Origin: Cydia pomonella
Lineage: Eukaryota; Arthropoda; Insecta; Lepidoptera; Tortricidae
Length of the DNA stretch: 64,000 bases
Assembly (NCBI RefSeq): GCF_033807575.1
Contig: NC_084716.1
Span: forward strand, 4,340,001 to 4,404,000
Reading direction: 5' to 3'
The notes under the pieces were generated by a model that did no database searches, was not told the origin of the DNA, and saw only the letters and a list, made by a program, of their open reading frames with translations. Every line of letters begins with the position of its first letter. Positions within the stretch are counted from its first letter, which is position 1. This document shows positions 44,510-54,281 of this stretch, piece after piece. The translations under genes and the position numbers were made by a program.

Positions 44510-45425
44510 ATATATGGCAACAGGAGACACTTTTGAAACTATAGCCTATAACTACAGAGTAGGGACTACAACAGTATCAAATATAGTTCAAGAAGTCTGT
44601 GATGCCATATGGGTCACCTTGGGGCCCATAGAACTGGAAGAAATAAAAGACCCACAGAAGTGGAGACAAATTGCTGAAAGTTTTAAGATATCTTGTGACT
44701 TTCCGCTTTGTGTTGGAGCGATAGACGGCAAGCACATTACAATAAAAGCTCCTCCAAATTGTGGTTCCGAATATTTCAATTATTTGAAAGACAATTCAAT
44801 AGTGTTACTCGCGGTTGCTGATAGTAACAAAAAATTTGTAATGGTAGACGTTGGATCAAAAGGAAAATTTAGTGATGCCGGTATATTACGAGAAAGCGTT
44901 TTTGGCCAGAAGCTATACGCTGGAAATCTGAATCTTCCAGCAGATGAAGCACTTGTGGAAGACGGTGTCAAGCTTCCATATGTTTTTATCGGCGATGAAG
45001 CATTCCCATTGATGACGAATTTAATGAGACCATATCCTAGAGAACGCAATATAACACAACATAAGCGAATTTTCAACTATCGTCTTAGTCGAGCAAGACG
45101 AGTAGTAGAAAATGCGTTTGGGATTTTAAGCGTGCGGTGGAGAGTTTATAAAAGACCATTTGAGTGCAAAGTAAATACTGTCATAAAAGTAGTTATGGCA
45201 ACTTGTGTTCTACATAACTATTTAATGAAAAATTCGTCTAATTATGGTAATGTATCGAGTCAAGAGATAGCAACTACTTCAGTTAATAATCAGCTGGTAC
45301 AGGTATCGCATACAGGATTTAGAAGTAGTAATGAGAGTTTTTTTATCAGAGAGGAATTTTCTCATTATTTTAATAACATCAATGTTTTGCCATGGCAAGA
45401 TGCACGTGTAACTATTCAGGAGTGA
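44510..45425 (+). CDS. Harbinger transposase, exon 2 (DDE domain)
   Basis: It starts at an acceptor (TTTTTGTAACAG|AT) and runs to the TGA at 45425. It contains the helix-turn-helix part (TFETIAYNYRVGTTTVSNIV), VGAIDGKHITIKAP with the first Asp, GSKGKFSDAGILRES with the second Asp, PYPRERNITQHKRIFNYRLS, and ARRVVENAFGIL with the Glu. It is uninterrupted, so with exon 1 the transposase appears intact. Expression may be hampered by the lengthened intron. The enzyme would act in the nucleus with the MADF partner on the element's TIRs (established for the family). Confidence 0.94.
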
Positions 45426-45464
45426 TGTAATAAACAGAAATAATATTCTCAATGTTTTACTCAC

Positions 45465-45594
45465 CATTTGCCATTCCACATTCCTTGGATATACGATCCC
45501 AAGCTAAATCTTTCAGTGTGATGTTCCTATAGGATTCATGGCTCATGTCCCATAGACAGGGATAAAGTCTCACTTTTTCTATAAAAACTTCCAT
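45465..45594 (-). CDS. Harbinger MADF protein, exon 1
   Basis: The ATG at 45594 opens MEVFIEKVRLYPCLWDMSHE, the first helix of a MADF/Myb-SANT-like DNA-binding domain (the LW/LYD pattern), continuing to LAWDRISKECGMAN. It ends at a donor (AATG|GTGAGT), with 43 codons plus one base. The intron that follows contains the whole of transposase exon 2 on the opposite strand. Confidence 0.85.
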
Positions 45595-45929
45595 TTTAGC
45601 AGTAAGCACGTGTACTCAAACGTCGAGCAAAACGTAAACTACAAGGCGCACGATTCTCGTCTCCCCCGCTCCCCGCTCCCCCTCCCGGCATTCGTCCGTA
45701 GCGTGTACAGCGTGGGTCGCAGTGGGGCTTTGCTTGCCACGCGCGCTACCGTGTGCGTGGCAGGCACTTCGGAACAGACCACGCGTGTATCAGTGACGTC
45801 ATTTCGTGCGCAGCGAGCTCGTGCGCTACTGTGGAAGTATCTACCTACATTTTCATATAAAGCGTTTTTGTACCCACGTGTGTAGCTCGACCGTGCGCAG
45901 CAGTGGGGCTCCGGCCTAAGCTCAATAAG

Positions 45930-46115
45930 GCTTGTATTGAAGGCACTTAGACAACGATATATATAATATATAAATATTTATAAATACTTAAATACATAGA
46001 AAACACCCATGACTCAGGAACCCATGCTCATCACACGAATAAATGCCCTTACCAGGATTTGAACCCAGGACCAGCGGCTTCATAGGTAGGGTCCCCACTA
46101 GGCCAGACGGGTCGT
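45930..46115 (-). repeat. tRNA-derived SINE
   Basis: On the minus strand a tRNA-like head has an A box (TGGCCTAGTGG) and a B box (GGTTCAAATCC) separated by about 35 bases. A body (GAGCATGGGTTCCTGAGTCA) and an AT-rich tail (ATATATAAATA) follow. It would be transcribed by RNA polymerase III if active. A body fragment of the same family is at 20300-20375. Confidence 0.85.
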
Positions 46116-46295
46116 CAATCTTCTGATATATATCAATGTTATGAGCCCATGGCATTTTGAAATTATGCAAATTTGGTGGAATAATCCCTACTCATTAATC
46201 ATAAATCATTATAACAAACGGTTCGGTAGACCTTTTTTTAGAAATTGCTGTGTTGTGTCAATCCATGCTGCTTTCAGTTAACAAAAGAAAACTTA

Positions 46296-46345
46296 CCGTA
46301 CAAAATGCGGACTTAATGCCAAAAGGCATTCTCTACCAGTCAACC
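46296..46345 (-). repeat. 3' tail of the LINE family seen at 4240-5270
   Basis: GCGGACTTAATGCCAAAAGG and ATTCTCTACCAGTCAACC match the 3' end of the LINE at about 4290-4330. Only some 50 bases are present. Confidence 0.75.
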
Positions 46346-46374
46346 TTAAGGTAAAATAGAGAGATTGTGGGCGG

Positions 46375-46465
46375 TGCTATTAGCTATTACTAGGCTGCCT
46401 CGAGCAGCTTGGCTGGTAGGGCTGCCATAAGGTGCTCGAGCAGCCCGACTGGCAGGGTCGCCATG
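46375..46465. repeat. Short GC-rich repeat, two units
   Basis: Two roughly 40-base units with CTCGAGCAGC, CTGGCWGGG and GCCAT in the same order (about 46390 and 46432). No function can be assigned. Confidence 0.5.
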
Positions 46466-46734
46466 AAGTGTAGGGCGTAGGTGGAGATAATAACAACTCA
46501 CAAGTCGGAAAAATACTGAACTCTTTATTGGGAAAATGCTTGCCTTATATACTAGAGCTATTCTTTGTTGTTGTGCAATCATATGGAAGTAATCTATATA
46601 CGAAGTTAAAGAAATATTAATATTATATTTATGCATGATTCATTAGAATGTTCTTTGTTTGTGCTCAATGGACCGTGAACGGTTATTAAGCGTAAACGAT
46701 GCGTTGAAATACTAAAGGATTATTATTGTAGTTG

Positions 46735-47142
46735 TCAGCTGATCAGCTGTGTGGACCTCACCACACCACCAAAATCCACGCCACCAAGGTCCATAGCTTC
46801 CTCAACGGCGGCCGCCAGCCACTCCATACGCCGCCAGGTTACATACCAATACCGGCCATCCGGTGTTAGCACGTAGTCCAAGAACAGTGGATCCCCGTCG
46901 GAACTCGCGACGCCCAGCTCTGAGTGTAAAATCGCCTCAAGGAGGGGTGACGGCTCTGTAGGGCACATCAAATGATGGCCAACTGACGCGTCAAAGACGT
47001 CAATATATTCCGGCATGTCCTCTCCTTTCCGCAGAGTGCAACAGTAAGACACGTCGTACTTCAGCTCGAACGCCTGGCAAGCCTCGAAAACGGCAGCCAA
47101 GGTCGCATCAACATAGGATATATTCACGAGATATAGCGACAT
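46735..47142 (-). CDS. Hypothetical protein, 135 aa
   Basis: A clean minus-strand ORF with its ATG at 47142 (MSLYLVNISYVDATLAAVFE) and an acidic, GC-richer body than its surroundings (KGEDMPEYIDVFDASVGHHL, then YVLTPDGRYWYVTWRRMEWL) ends RSTQLIS. It has two Cys early (YCCTL) but no recognisable domain, signal peptide or transposon motif. The higher GC and codon-like composition compared with flanking AT-rich DNA suggest a real or recent coding sequence, possibly acquired with an unrecognised element. Confidence 0.4.
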   Translation of the reverse strand: MSLYLVNISYVDATLAAVFEACQAFELKYDVSYCCTLRKGEDMPEYIDVFDASVGHHLMCPTEPSPLLEAILHSELGVASSDGDPLFLDYVLTPDGRYWYVTWRRMEWLAAAVEEAMDLGGVDFGGVVRSTQLIS

Positions 47143-47221
47143 TATAAATTAATTCAGAAACTATTATAGAATACATTTACAGTAAAAATGCCTTATTTGT
47201 TAAATCCACATGTACTATTCC

Positions 47222-47505
47222 AGACGCAGACAAAGTGTCATTGATCCTGGAGGGCATCTGGGACTCTCGTTGGTCCATTCCGCTAGCATCTCATTGTTGT
47301 AAGGATGTGGAAGGATTGCTATCTCATGCTGCTGCTTTGGACAATATTAGAAAAGTTATGCCAAGAGATAAGTTTAATAGAAATGAAACTGTAAGTAACA
47401 CCACCGAAACCCAAAAATATAACAAGTTTATTCCTAAATTCAACCCACAAGTTGACCGTAAAGAAGATCAATTTTGCTATAGGTGTAGAACAAGAACTAA
47501 GAGAT
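47222..47505 (+). pseudogene. LTR-retrotransposon gag fragment
   Basis: The plus frame reads VSLILEGIWDSRWSIPLASH...RKVMPRDKFNRNE and then FCYRCRTRTKR, resembling the end of a gag with the beginning of a zinc knuckle. It joins directly to an unrelated LINE tail, so both are fragments. The assignment is modest because only part of the knuckle remains. Confidence 0.45.
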
Positions 47506-47770
47506 TATACAAGCAAGGAAATCCTATCAAAATTTATTTATACAACATACTGTCTACAGATATAACTACTTTAACAGAAAAGGACTTTAAAAATAAAATC
47601 AAGAGTTTATTGGAGAAAACCCCGGTCTACTCTATAAAAGACTTCAGTGAATTATTTATATATAGTGTCTAACATATTATTAATATCATATTAAAATTTG
47701 TTGTAATATATGACGTGCTAAATGTAATGTATATTACATGGTCAATAAATCATCTTATCTTATCTAATTA
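47506..47770 (+). repeat. LINE 3' end fragment
   Basis: The frame ends IYLYNILSTDITTLTEKDFK, NKIKSLLEKTPVYSIKDF and a stop. This is the C-terminal FYN.LP...FK..L..L....YS..EF pattern of Jockey-like ORF2. A 3' UTR with a polyadenylation-like AATAAA and a TTATCTTATCT tail follows. Confidence 0.75.
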
Positions 47771-48129
47771 AAAAAACTGCAACAATTTAAAATTCCATTG
47801 GCATTAATTCGAAAATTATAATAATAATAAATAAATAAGTATCAGTTCTTTTCTTTATCAATATTCTCATAGATATTGACAATGCAAAGTCAATTATGTC
47901 CTTAAACTTACCTCTTAGTGAGTCTTTGGTTCATCTTATATTAAATGGTTAAAATATTTTTAGGTCAACTAAGCTAATGCAGAGGTCTATAGAAGTCAGC
48001 AGCGTTATTGAAAATCATGGAAGTTTCACATTTCTCCTACTTTATTTTACCTTGCGTAAACTTTCTTACCTTACTACTTTCCACCCAAAACTTCCAATAT
48101 AGCCACCACCTATTTTTTTGGCAACCATG

Positions 48130-48240
48130 TTGGCCAAGAAGCGTACAGTCCATCTGATGGTAAGCGGTCACTGTAGTCTATGACCGCCTGCAAATGGTGA
48201 ACGCCTTGCCCGCTGTATAGCAAGCAGCATATCTTAGTTG
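48130..48240 (+). repeat. LINE 3'-UTR-like fragment
   Basis: CCATCTGATGGTAAGCGGTC followed by a GACCGCCTGCAA-like phrase is a pattern I associate with the 3' ends of moth Jockey-type LINEs. It has no coding content. The preceding 47771-48129 shows nothing recognisable. Confidence 0.5.
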
Positions 48241-48364
48241 TTTTTGAGCTTTATGCAAAAGCGAGGCATATGCACCTGACATCTTCGGATTTGACCTCGC
48301 TTGCAACTGACAGATTGAAAGGGAAGTCTTAGACTCGGCAGAGGAGTAAATGGATCTTTCCATA

Positions 48365-48834
48365 TACTTACAGGAGATGAGACCAGCTCAAAGCAAGAGG
48401 CAACCTCCATTTCAGCATTCATGTTGCTACCATTAGTTCTCGGAAATCCACTGGCAAAAAATAAAAAAAAAGTAGCTGGGAGACCATCTAAGCAAGAAAG
48501 TAGAGATGGTTTCATCACACCCGTGAAGCGGGCCATGGATGTACTAAGTACAAGACACTCTTAATTGAAGAAAATAAAAATACGCAAGGTTGGGCGTAAC
48601 ACTTTTCCACCCATAATAGTACTAGTTTCAGAGAACTATTCTGAAATTGAGAAATATTACATTGTAGTCAACAACACATACTACACAGTGACATCGATTC
48701 TACAAGCAGTTGACGTATGTTGTATAATATACCACACCCTTCACAATCACTATCCAGTAGAAAGTGTTAGTATTTGGACCTTTATCCAAAGGACTATACA
48801 AAATTCATATTCCGCGGGACAAGTGTTACAGTAA
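48365..48834 (+). pseudogene. Decayed C-terminal half of an uncharacterised transposon-like protein
   Basis: On the plus strand the frame KKVAGRPSKQESRDGFITPV is followed, after a stop at about 48563, by RKVGRNTFPPIIVLVSENYS, TVTSILQAVDVCCIIYHTLH and HYPVESVSIWTFIQRTIQ. The order RPSxxExRDxFI, FxPxIIVxG/SxxxxI, IxxAxDxCxxIxxxLxxxYPxExxxxWxFxQ is one I have seen in many uncharacterised arthropod proteins of probable mobile origin. There is no defined function. One stop and a missing N-terminus make it a pseudogene. Confidence 0.45.
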
Positions 48835-48890
48835 TTAAGTGCGATATTCTCTGACCTTGGTATAGAATAGATCAGGGGTCACCAAATGAA

Positions 48891-49014
48891 ACTAAGTTTA
48901 TTACAAAACTATGTTATAAAACTATTTGACTAAGTTTATTACAAAACTATGTTATAAAACTATGAGACTAAATTTATTACAAAACTATGAGACTAAGTTT
49001 ATTACAAAAATATT
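48891..49014. repeat. Short tandem repeat based on ACTAAGTTTATTACAAAACT
   Basis: Four units of 24-47 bases share ACTAARTTTATTACAAAACTATG, some with an added TTATAAAACTAT. Copies are nearly identical. Confidence 0.93.
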
Positions 49015-49148
49015 AGAATGGCACCCAATTATTATTCGACAATTGGCAGTCAAAGAAGTATAAATTAATTTTATATTTATCAATTTTTACTTCCGACTGC
49101 CCTAACTGCCAATCATATTCTAACTAAGAATTCTAAATAAGATCTAGA

Positions 49149-49612
49149 CTAAGTATCGCACACTTTACTCTTAGCCACTTGATTGTTTAATGATACACTG
49201 GCACTGGAGCGACGACATGTTTCTAGCCCTAGTGCGTACATACACTCTGAGTCGTAGTCTGGCTCATCGCAATATACTGCATCTAGGACTTCATCTTGTA
49301 TCGTGTAAATGCCACTGTCGTCGCTAGGTGTTTCTTCCTGTGCCATTAAACTTTCCAGGTGTGTTTTCCATTTTGAATGGCCATAATCGGTATTCAAATT
49401 GAAACGCCTTTCATAGGCTTCTCTCATTTCGTACTCGACCATGGCCAATGTTGGAGTTGGTACTTGGTAGCCCTTATTAATGAAGTGATATGCCTGGCAA
49501 CTAATCTTCATGAGATAAAAATGTTCTTCACAATAGTTTTTGGACGACACGACATATCTTTTGCAGGGCCTGTCGTATGTGCGTGCAATGCAGTGGTGAA
49601 TACGGGCCCATC
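49149..49612 (-). CDS. Hypothetical terminal exon with Cys/His motif, about 155 aa
   Basis: A plausible acceptor (TTCCTTCAACTTGTAG) precedes about 49612. The minus frame reads VGWARIHHCIARTYDRPCKR, then YVVSSKNYCEEHFYLMKISC, a C...C...C..H arrangement reminiscent of small KANSL2-type zinc-binding motifs. A tail with HLESLMAQEETPSDDSGIY follows, ending VAKSKVCDT. It is uninterrupted. I do not recognise the gene. It might be the last exon of a host gene or a mobile-element accessory protein; the spliced upstream part is not visible. Confidence 0.4.
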
Positions 49613-50929
49613 CTACGCTACAAGTTGAAGGAATCAAACAAGTAAGAACATTAATTTATTGAAATTACTTAGGGAGGAGCATGGCCCATCAACCTGTCGT
49701 AGCGTCTGTATCGCCCGCTGGAGCCATGTCGGCCGGTTCGGGCCACGTGGCGATTGAAAAGCTACACGGGGCAAAGAACTTTTACTTTTGGAAGTTTGCT
49801 ATGAGGATGTAATTAATGCACGATGGCTTGTTGGACACAATCCATACTACAGGTACGGAGGAGAGCGATACACGTGGTCAGCGCACTCTCGCCAGAATTT
49901 GTTTGTCAGTACAAAGTAACCTATACCTATAACCAATATGTAAGATCTGCAAAAACTGCTTAGGAAGCATGGAAGAGTTTAGCCGACGACTTCGGGAATG
50001 CTGGCCTTGTGAGGAGAGATTTACTTCTTCGGCTGTTGCACAGGTTAGAATTTAATCAATATAGCTTCATGTCAGAGTACATAGAAAATGTGATGACAAT
50101 AGTGCAGCAGTTAGCAGATATTGGAAAAGTAATAGAAGACATTAAAGTTGCAGAGATACTTCTCAGCGGCCTGCCAGCGGAGTATGACCTCTCAAGGGAT
50201 CTCTCAAGTGAAGTGGTCAGGGCTCGCCTATTACAAGAGTCGAAAAAATCCGGCGTTGAGAACAAGACCGCATTCATATCAAAGAATAGACCCTTTAAAG
50301 GGAAGTGCCATTTCTGCAAGCGTTAAGCGGCCAGGTCACACAAAAGCTCAATGCTTCAAGCTCAAGAGGAACCGACCATATAAGGAGGACCAAGCCATGG
50401 TGGCTTCCTTGATGGTGCAGCAGCATTCAAAGAAGGAGTAGTTTATTGATAATGAATGTACTAGTCACATGTCTAATATTAGAGACTACTTCATAAACTT
50501 TAATCATAGTACGAAAGTGACTGTTGCAGGCAATGGTGTACTACAATGTGTTGGTATTAGTGATGTAGAGTTAACTTAAATGGGTGATTATGGGTGTAAT
50601 TAAAAAGCTGACAAAGCTGTATCTGATTTAGTTTCTAATTTAATGTCTGTTAATAAATTGGCAAAAAATGGTTTTAAAATAGAGTTCGACGACGTTGGTT
50701 GTGCATTAATTGACAGGATGACAAATATAGTTGCGACTGCTTCTGAGCGTAATGGGATGGATAAGTTACATGAGCCTTTGCGCAGTAGGGAGAGCTGCAT
50801 TCTTTCACCAGGGCGAGAGATGTCAAGCTCCGCAGTTGCTGCTCCTGTGGTGACAACAGATATACTTCACCAGAGGCTGGGGCAAATAAATCAAAGGGAT
50901 CTCGGGCTGTTAGGGATAGGTTTAATAAT

Positions 50930-51144
50930 CTTAAAAGTGGAAAAATTACTGCCTTGGGTGAGACTTGAACTCACGGCCTCTAGATAAGTCCAAGCTCTCT
51001 CTCTCCCTCTCTCTCTCTGCTCTGCTCTCTTGGCTCTGAATAAGTGAGTTCAAGTCTCACCCAAGGCAGTAATTTTTCCACTTTTAAATTTATTCTAAGT
51101 TTAATAGCATCGTTCGCAGACTTTCTGCTTGTTAAATATTAATT
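50930..51144. mobile_element. Foldback retroposon with tRNA-like T-arm, 13-bp TSD
   Basis: Arms of about 43 bases (50932-50974 and 51044-51086) are perfect or near-perfect inverted copies containing GGGTGAGACTTGAACTCAC and its complement. GTTCAAGTC in the right arm fits a Pol III B box. The loop is rich in CT repeats. The flanks are TAGGTTTAATAAT (50917-50929 and 51145-51157), a retroposon-like 13-bp duplication. Confidence 0.75.
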
Positions 51145-51375
51145 TAGGTTTAATAATGTTATATTGCAGAATGGAAACCTGGAGGTGGAGAGGACCTGTG
51201 TTCCCTGCCTCGAGGGAAAACTAGCAACTAAACTTTTCACAAGACAATCACAACGCCGGCTGGAGACAAGCTAGGGCTGATTCATACAGATGTGTATGGT
51301 CCTTTGCCGAGCAGCTGGAGTGGCGCAAAATACATACTCACATCACATTCACAGATAATGCTACTAGAAAGTCAT

Positions 51376-51985
51376 TGGCTTACCGATAAGCGTTTTTTTT
51401 GAGATATTTGGCGGGGACAATTGACTACCGTTTATATTATATAAAAAGTAAGAAATTGTCTCTAACTGGGCCAATGACTGTCTTGATAGAAAATCATATT
51501 CTGGTTACATTTACAATCTGCATCCTCTCGACCACCCGGCGTAGGAATTGTTCATTAAATTTAAAATATTAACATTGCCTTGTGTACATATACTTGAAGC
51601 GTGTAAATATACAAGAAAAAACCTTGCCTGGCTGCCTACCAACGGGCAGTTGACAGGCAGTGTGACGCGCCGGCTCGCCAAGTCAAAAAAAAACCCTTGG
51701 CGTGCTCGGGATAAAACTATATAACTCATTAAAAGATGATATAAAACAAACACCGACTGATAGGTTGTTTGTTACGAAATTAAAGATGATATTAATACAA
51801 CTAGTTTGCTACAAAGATAAAGATTTTTTCTCATACTACAAGTCATTGGCCCAATCATAATAATGTAAAAAGTTTAAACGATAATAGCATGCTATGCAGA
51901 TTAAGATGTTTACATACGTGTACCTCTATATTGTAACTACTACGACTTGTAAATGTATTATTTACCAATAAATCATTATCATAAT
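51376..51985 (+). repeat. LINE 3' fragment within copia remnant
   Basis: The plus strand encodes the end of a Jockey-like ORF2 (LFIKFKILTLPCVHILEACK, then IKLYNSLKDDIKQTP and LFVTKLKMILIQ) with stops, followed by an AATAAA-bearing tail. The phrase AAGTCATTGG occurs at both sides (51371 and 51841). Confidence 0.65.
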
Positions 51986-52334
51986 TAAGCTTGGCTCCAA
52001 CACAGTCAATTGGGAATCCAGAAAGCAACAAACAGTGTTTTTTAAGTCCTTGCGAAGCTGAATATTTAGCAATAGCAGATGTATCTAAAGGATTTAGTTT
52101 TGTTAATCAACTTATGTCAGAGATAATACCAGAAACTGTAGTAAATATAACATTGTGTAATGATAATCAGATTGCGCTTAAACTGGTAGATAAGCAATTT
52201 AGGTATCATTTTGTTAAGGATTTAGTTCAAAATAGTTTTATGATAGGTAAATATTTATGCTCAGGCAGTATGATAGCAGATGCTTTAACTAAAGTACTAA
52301 ACAGTAAACAAAATAGTTTCTTCATGAATACAAT

Positions 52335-52705
52335 GTGTATGTATGTATGTATTTATTTGCAAAGAATAAGTAGGTACAAAAGTGTCTTAGGAGGTAAGTG
52401 ACAATTGATTGCTTATTCTGCTATTTGAACTAAACAGGTTGTACTAGTATGCAGAAATCCTAATACTACTACAAATCTGGCTGTATATCTTCAGAGAGGA
52501 AATCTTTTACACTTAGCTTTTATCAGACAAATTAATTTGTTTCTAAATCTATGTACATGCAGTTCTCTTATAGGTTTTGGTAACTTGTTAAAAAGTTTCA
52601 TGCACATAACGAAACAGTGATTGGAATATAATGCTGTCCTGAGAACACAATTATAAACTAACCTTCCAGGATTCCGTTGATTTCTGGTAGAGGCGCTTTC
52701 CGCTG
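52335..52705 (-). repeat. LINE 3' fragment with (ATAC)n tail
   Basis: The minus frame (52745-52491) includes SASTRNQRNPGRLVYNCVLR, then MKLFNKLPKPIRELHVHRFR, NKLICLIK, the end of a Jockey-like ORF2. The GTAT repeat at 52337-52360 is its tail. It lies at the end of the copia RNase H frame. Confidence 0.75.
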
Positions 52706-52917
52706 TTGTAAATAAATAAATATACAGGAACAGTTTTAATGTCAAAATTTATATTTTCATTAGCAATGTAAAACTCTAAAATGTTTTATTTGAATTTTAT
52801 TCAATATCCAACTGCAAATTATTTTAATTAAAAATAGTTAATGTTATCGCCTTAAAAAATCGTCTTTCGACCAAAAATTGAGTAATTACTTGATATTAAA
52901 AAGACATATGAATAATT

Positions 52918-54215
52918 AATGAATGAATGAATGAATGAATTGTTTATTGCATATCACAAACCAGTTATAAAGGTGGTACATATGTTATGTGGTTAGTTTT
53001 AGTGACGTCCTGTAAGGACACAGCAACATATAAACTAATGTTAACTTAAAACTAAGAAATAATACATTTCAAATAATTTAACATTACATATTGTTAAGAA
53101 TACGAGCATTACTAATCAAATTTTTCATCGAAGTAGTCTTTTACATTATAAAAGCACTTATCAGTAAGGAAGATTTCTAACTTATTTTGAAACAATTTGT
53201 AATTTTCTATGTTTTTCAACGAATTCGGAAGGTGATTATAAATTTTAATACACATAAAATGAGGACTAGATGTAACAAGTTTTAATGACGAGAAAGGCAA
53301 TTCTAGTTTATTTAAATTTCGGTTGTTTCTTCTATTGTCTGTTAGTAGTGAATAAAGGTTAATATGTTTTCTGACAAATTTACTTGTTTCAAGGATGTAC
53401 ATCGAGGCCAGGGTGAGTATTTGATGCTTAATAAAATAAGGTCTACAGGAGTCCAATTGATCGATATTTACCAGTATCCTGATGCATTTTTTTTGCAATA
53501 TAAAAATTGTCTCAACATCACAACTATTTCCCCACAATACGAGACCGTAGGACAGCCTTGAATAGGCATATGCGTAGTACGCGGTAAGGGCACTCTCGAA
53601 GTCTGTAACTCGTTTAAGGTATTGGAGCGCGTAGATGAAAGAGGACAACTTTTTGGATAGTGTTTGGATATGGGATTTCCAGGTCATATTACTGTCGAGA
53701 TCTATTCCTAATAGAGTAGCTGTATTTACATGTTCTACCTGTGTGTTCTGAAAACTAATATTTAAAGTTAAGGGAGCTTTTTGAAAAGGTTTGAATTGAA
53801 TGACTTTGGTTTTTTTGAGGTTAAGTTCCAGATTGTGAATTTGTAACCAATTTGTAATGGAATTTAATATAGACTCTAATTTAGCTTCACCATCTTGGCT
53901 GTCACTACACGGAACTAGTACAGAAACGTCATCAGCAAAAAGTGTACAATGGTCGTCCACTATTCCTGGTAGATCGTTAATATATACCAAGAATAATAAA
54001 CAACCTAAGACACTCCCCTGGGGTATAGAGCCTGTCACCGGGACCATGTCAGATCTAACATGTTGAATTTGTCCTGTTTCGAAGTTCACATTTTGTATGT
54101 CTACATATTGGGAGCGATTTGTAAAATATGACTTAAACCATTTTAGTGCTATTCCTCTTATTCCTGTGTTCTTAAGTTTGTCTAGTAAGATTTGGTGGCA
54201 GACTCTATCGTAATT
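52918..54215 (-). mobile_element. 5'-truncated Jockey-like LINE
   Basis: The insertion splits duplication copy 3 between CATATGAATAATTAAT and TAATTAATTATCAGATGAT, with TAATTAAT as a likely TSD. The 3' tail is a (TGAA)n tetranucleotide at 52919-52939 (read on the plus strand). Confidence 0.88.
53112..54213 (-). CDS. Jockey-like reverse transcriptase, C-terminal part
   Basis: The minus frame is open from the truncation (YDRVCHQILLDKLKNTGIRG) through TGSIPQGSVLGCLLFLVYIN, the catalytic LFADDVSVL, NLELNLKKTKVIQF, LLGIDLDSNMTWKSHI, YSRLSYGLVLWGNS and the end CIKIYNHLPNSLKNI...FQNKLEIFLTDKCFYNVKDY. These are RT motifs B to E and the LINE tail, about 360 codons without stops. The endonuclease and RT motif A are missing. 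Absence of lesions suggests a recent insertion. Confidence 0.92.
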
Positions 54216-54281
54216 AATTATCAGATGATATTCAACTTAATGTTTATTATTACTTTAAAATTTGGCCTAAATAAAGCAATA

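Larger units (their letters stand above)
33930..45916 (+). mobile_element. PIF/Harbinger transposon hosting a nest of insertions
   Basis: The ends are perfect 25-bp inverted repeats beginning GGCCGGAGCCCCACTG, flanked by TAA (33927-33929 and 45917-45919), the 3-bp TSD typical of PIF/Harbinger. Near the left end a 19-base motif, CCACGTGGGTWCATTGGTC, occurs twice (33982 and 34060). The element carries both standard Harbinger genes, a DDE transposase and a MADF protein. Of its 12 kb, about 8.2 kb is an LTR element and its cargo; without that the transposon is about 3.8 kb, a normal size. Confidence 0.96.
49681..52334 (+). pseudogene. Decayed Ty1/copia retrotransposon, multiply interrupted
   Basis: Gag begins MAHQPVVASVSPAGAMSAGS with EKLHGAKNFYFWKFAMRM (the copia gag 'F.WKF.M' motif), continues SEYIENVMTIVQQLADIGK and AEILLSGLPAEYD, and has a zinc knuckle readable across a frameshift (CHFCKRPGHTKAQC). 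Pre-integrase follows (VNKLAKNGFKIEFDDVGCAL). A foldback element splits it at 50930-51144. Then CVPCLEGKLATK and RLETxxGLIHTDVYGPL mark the integrase start. After a LINE fragment the RNase H end reads LSPCEAEYLAIADVSKG...LCNDNQIALKLV...MIADALTKVL. RT is missing. There are many stops and shifts; LTRs were not identified. Confidence 0.88.
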
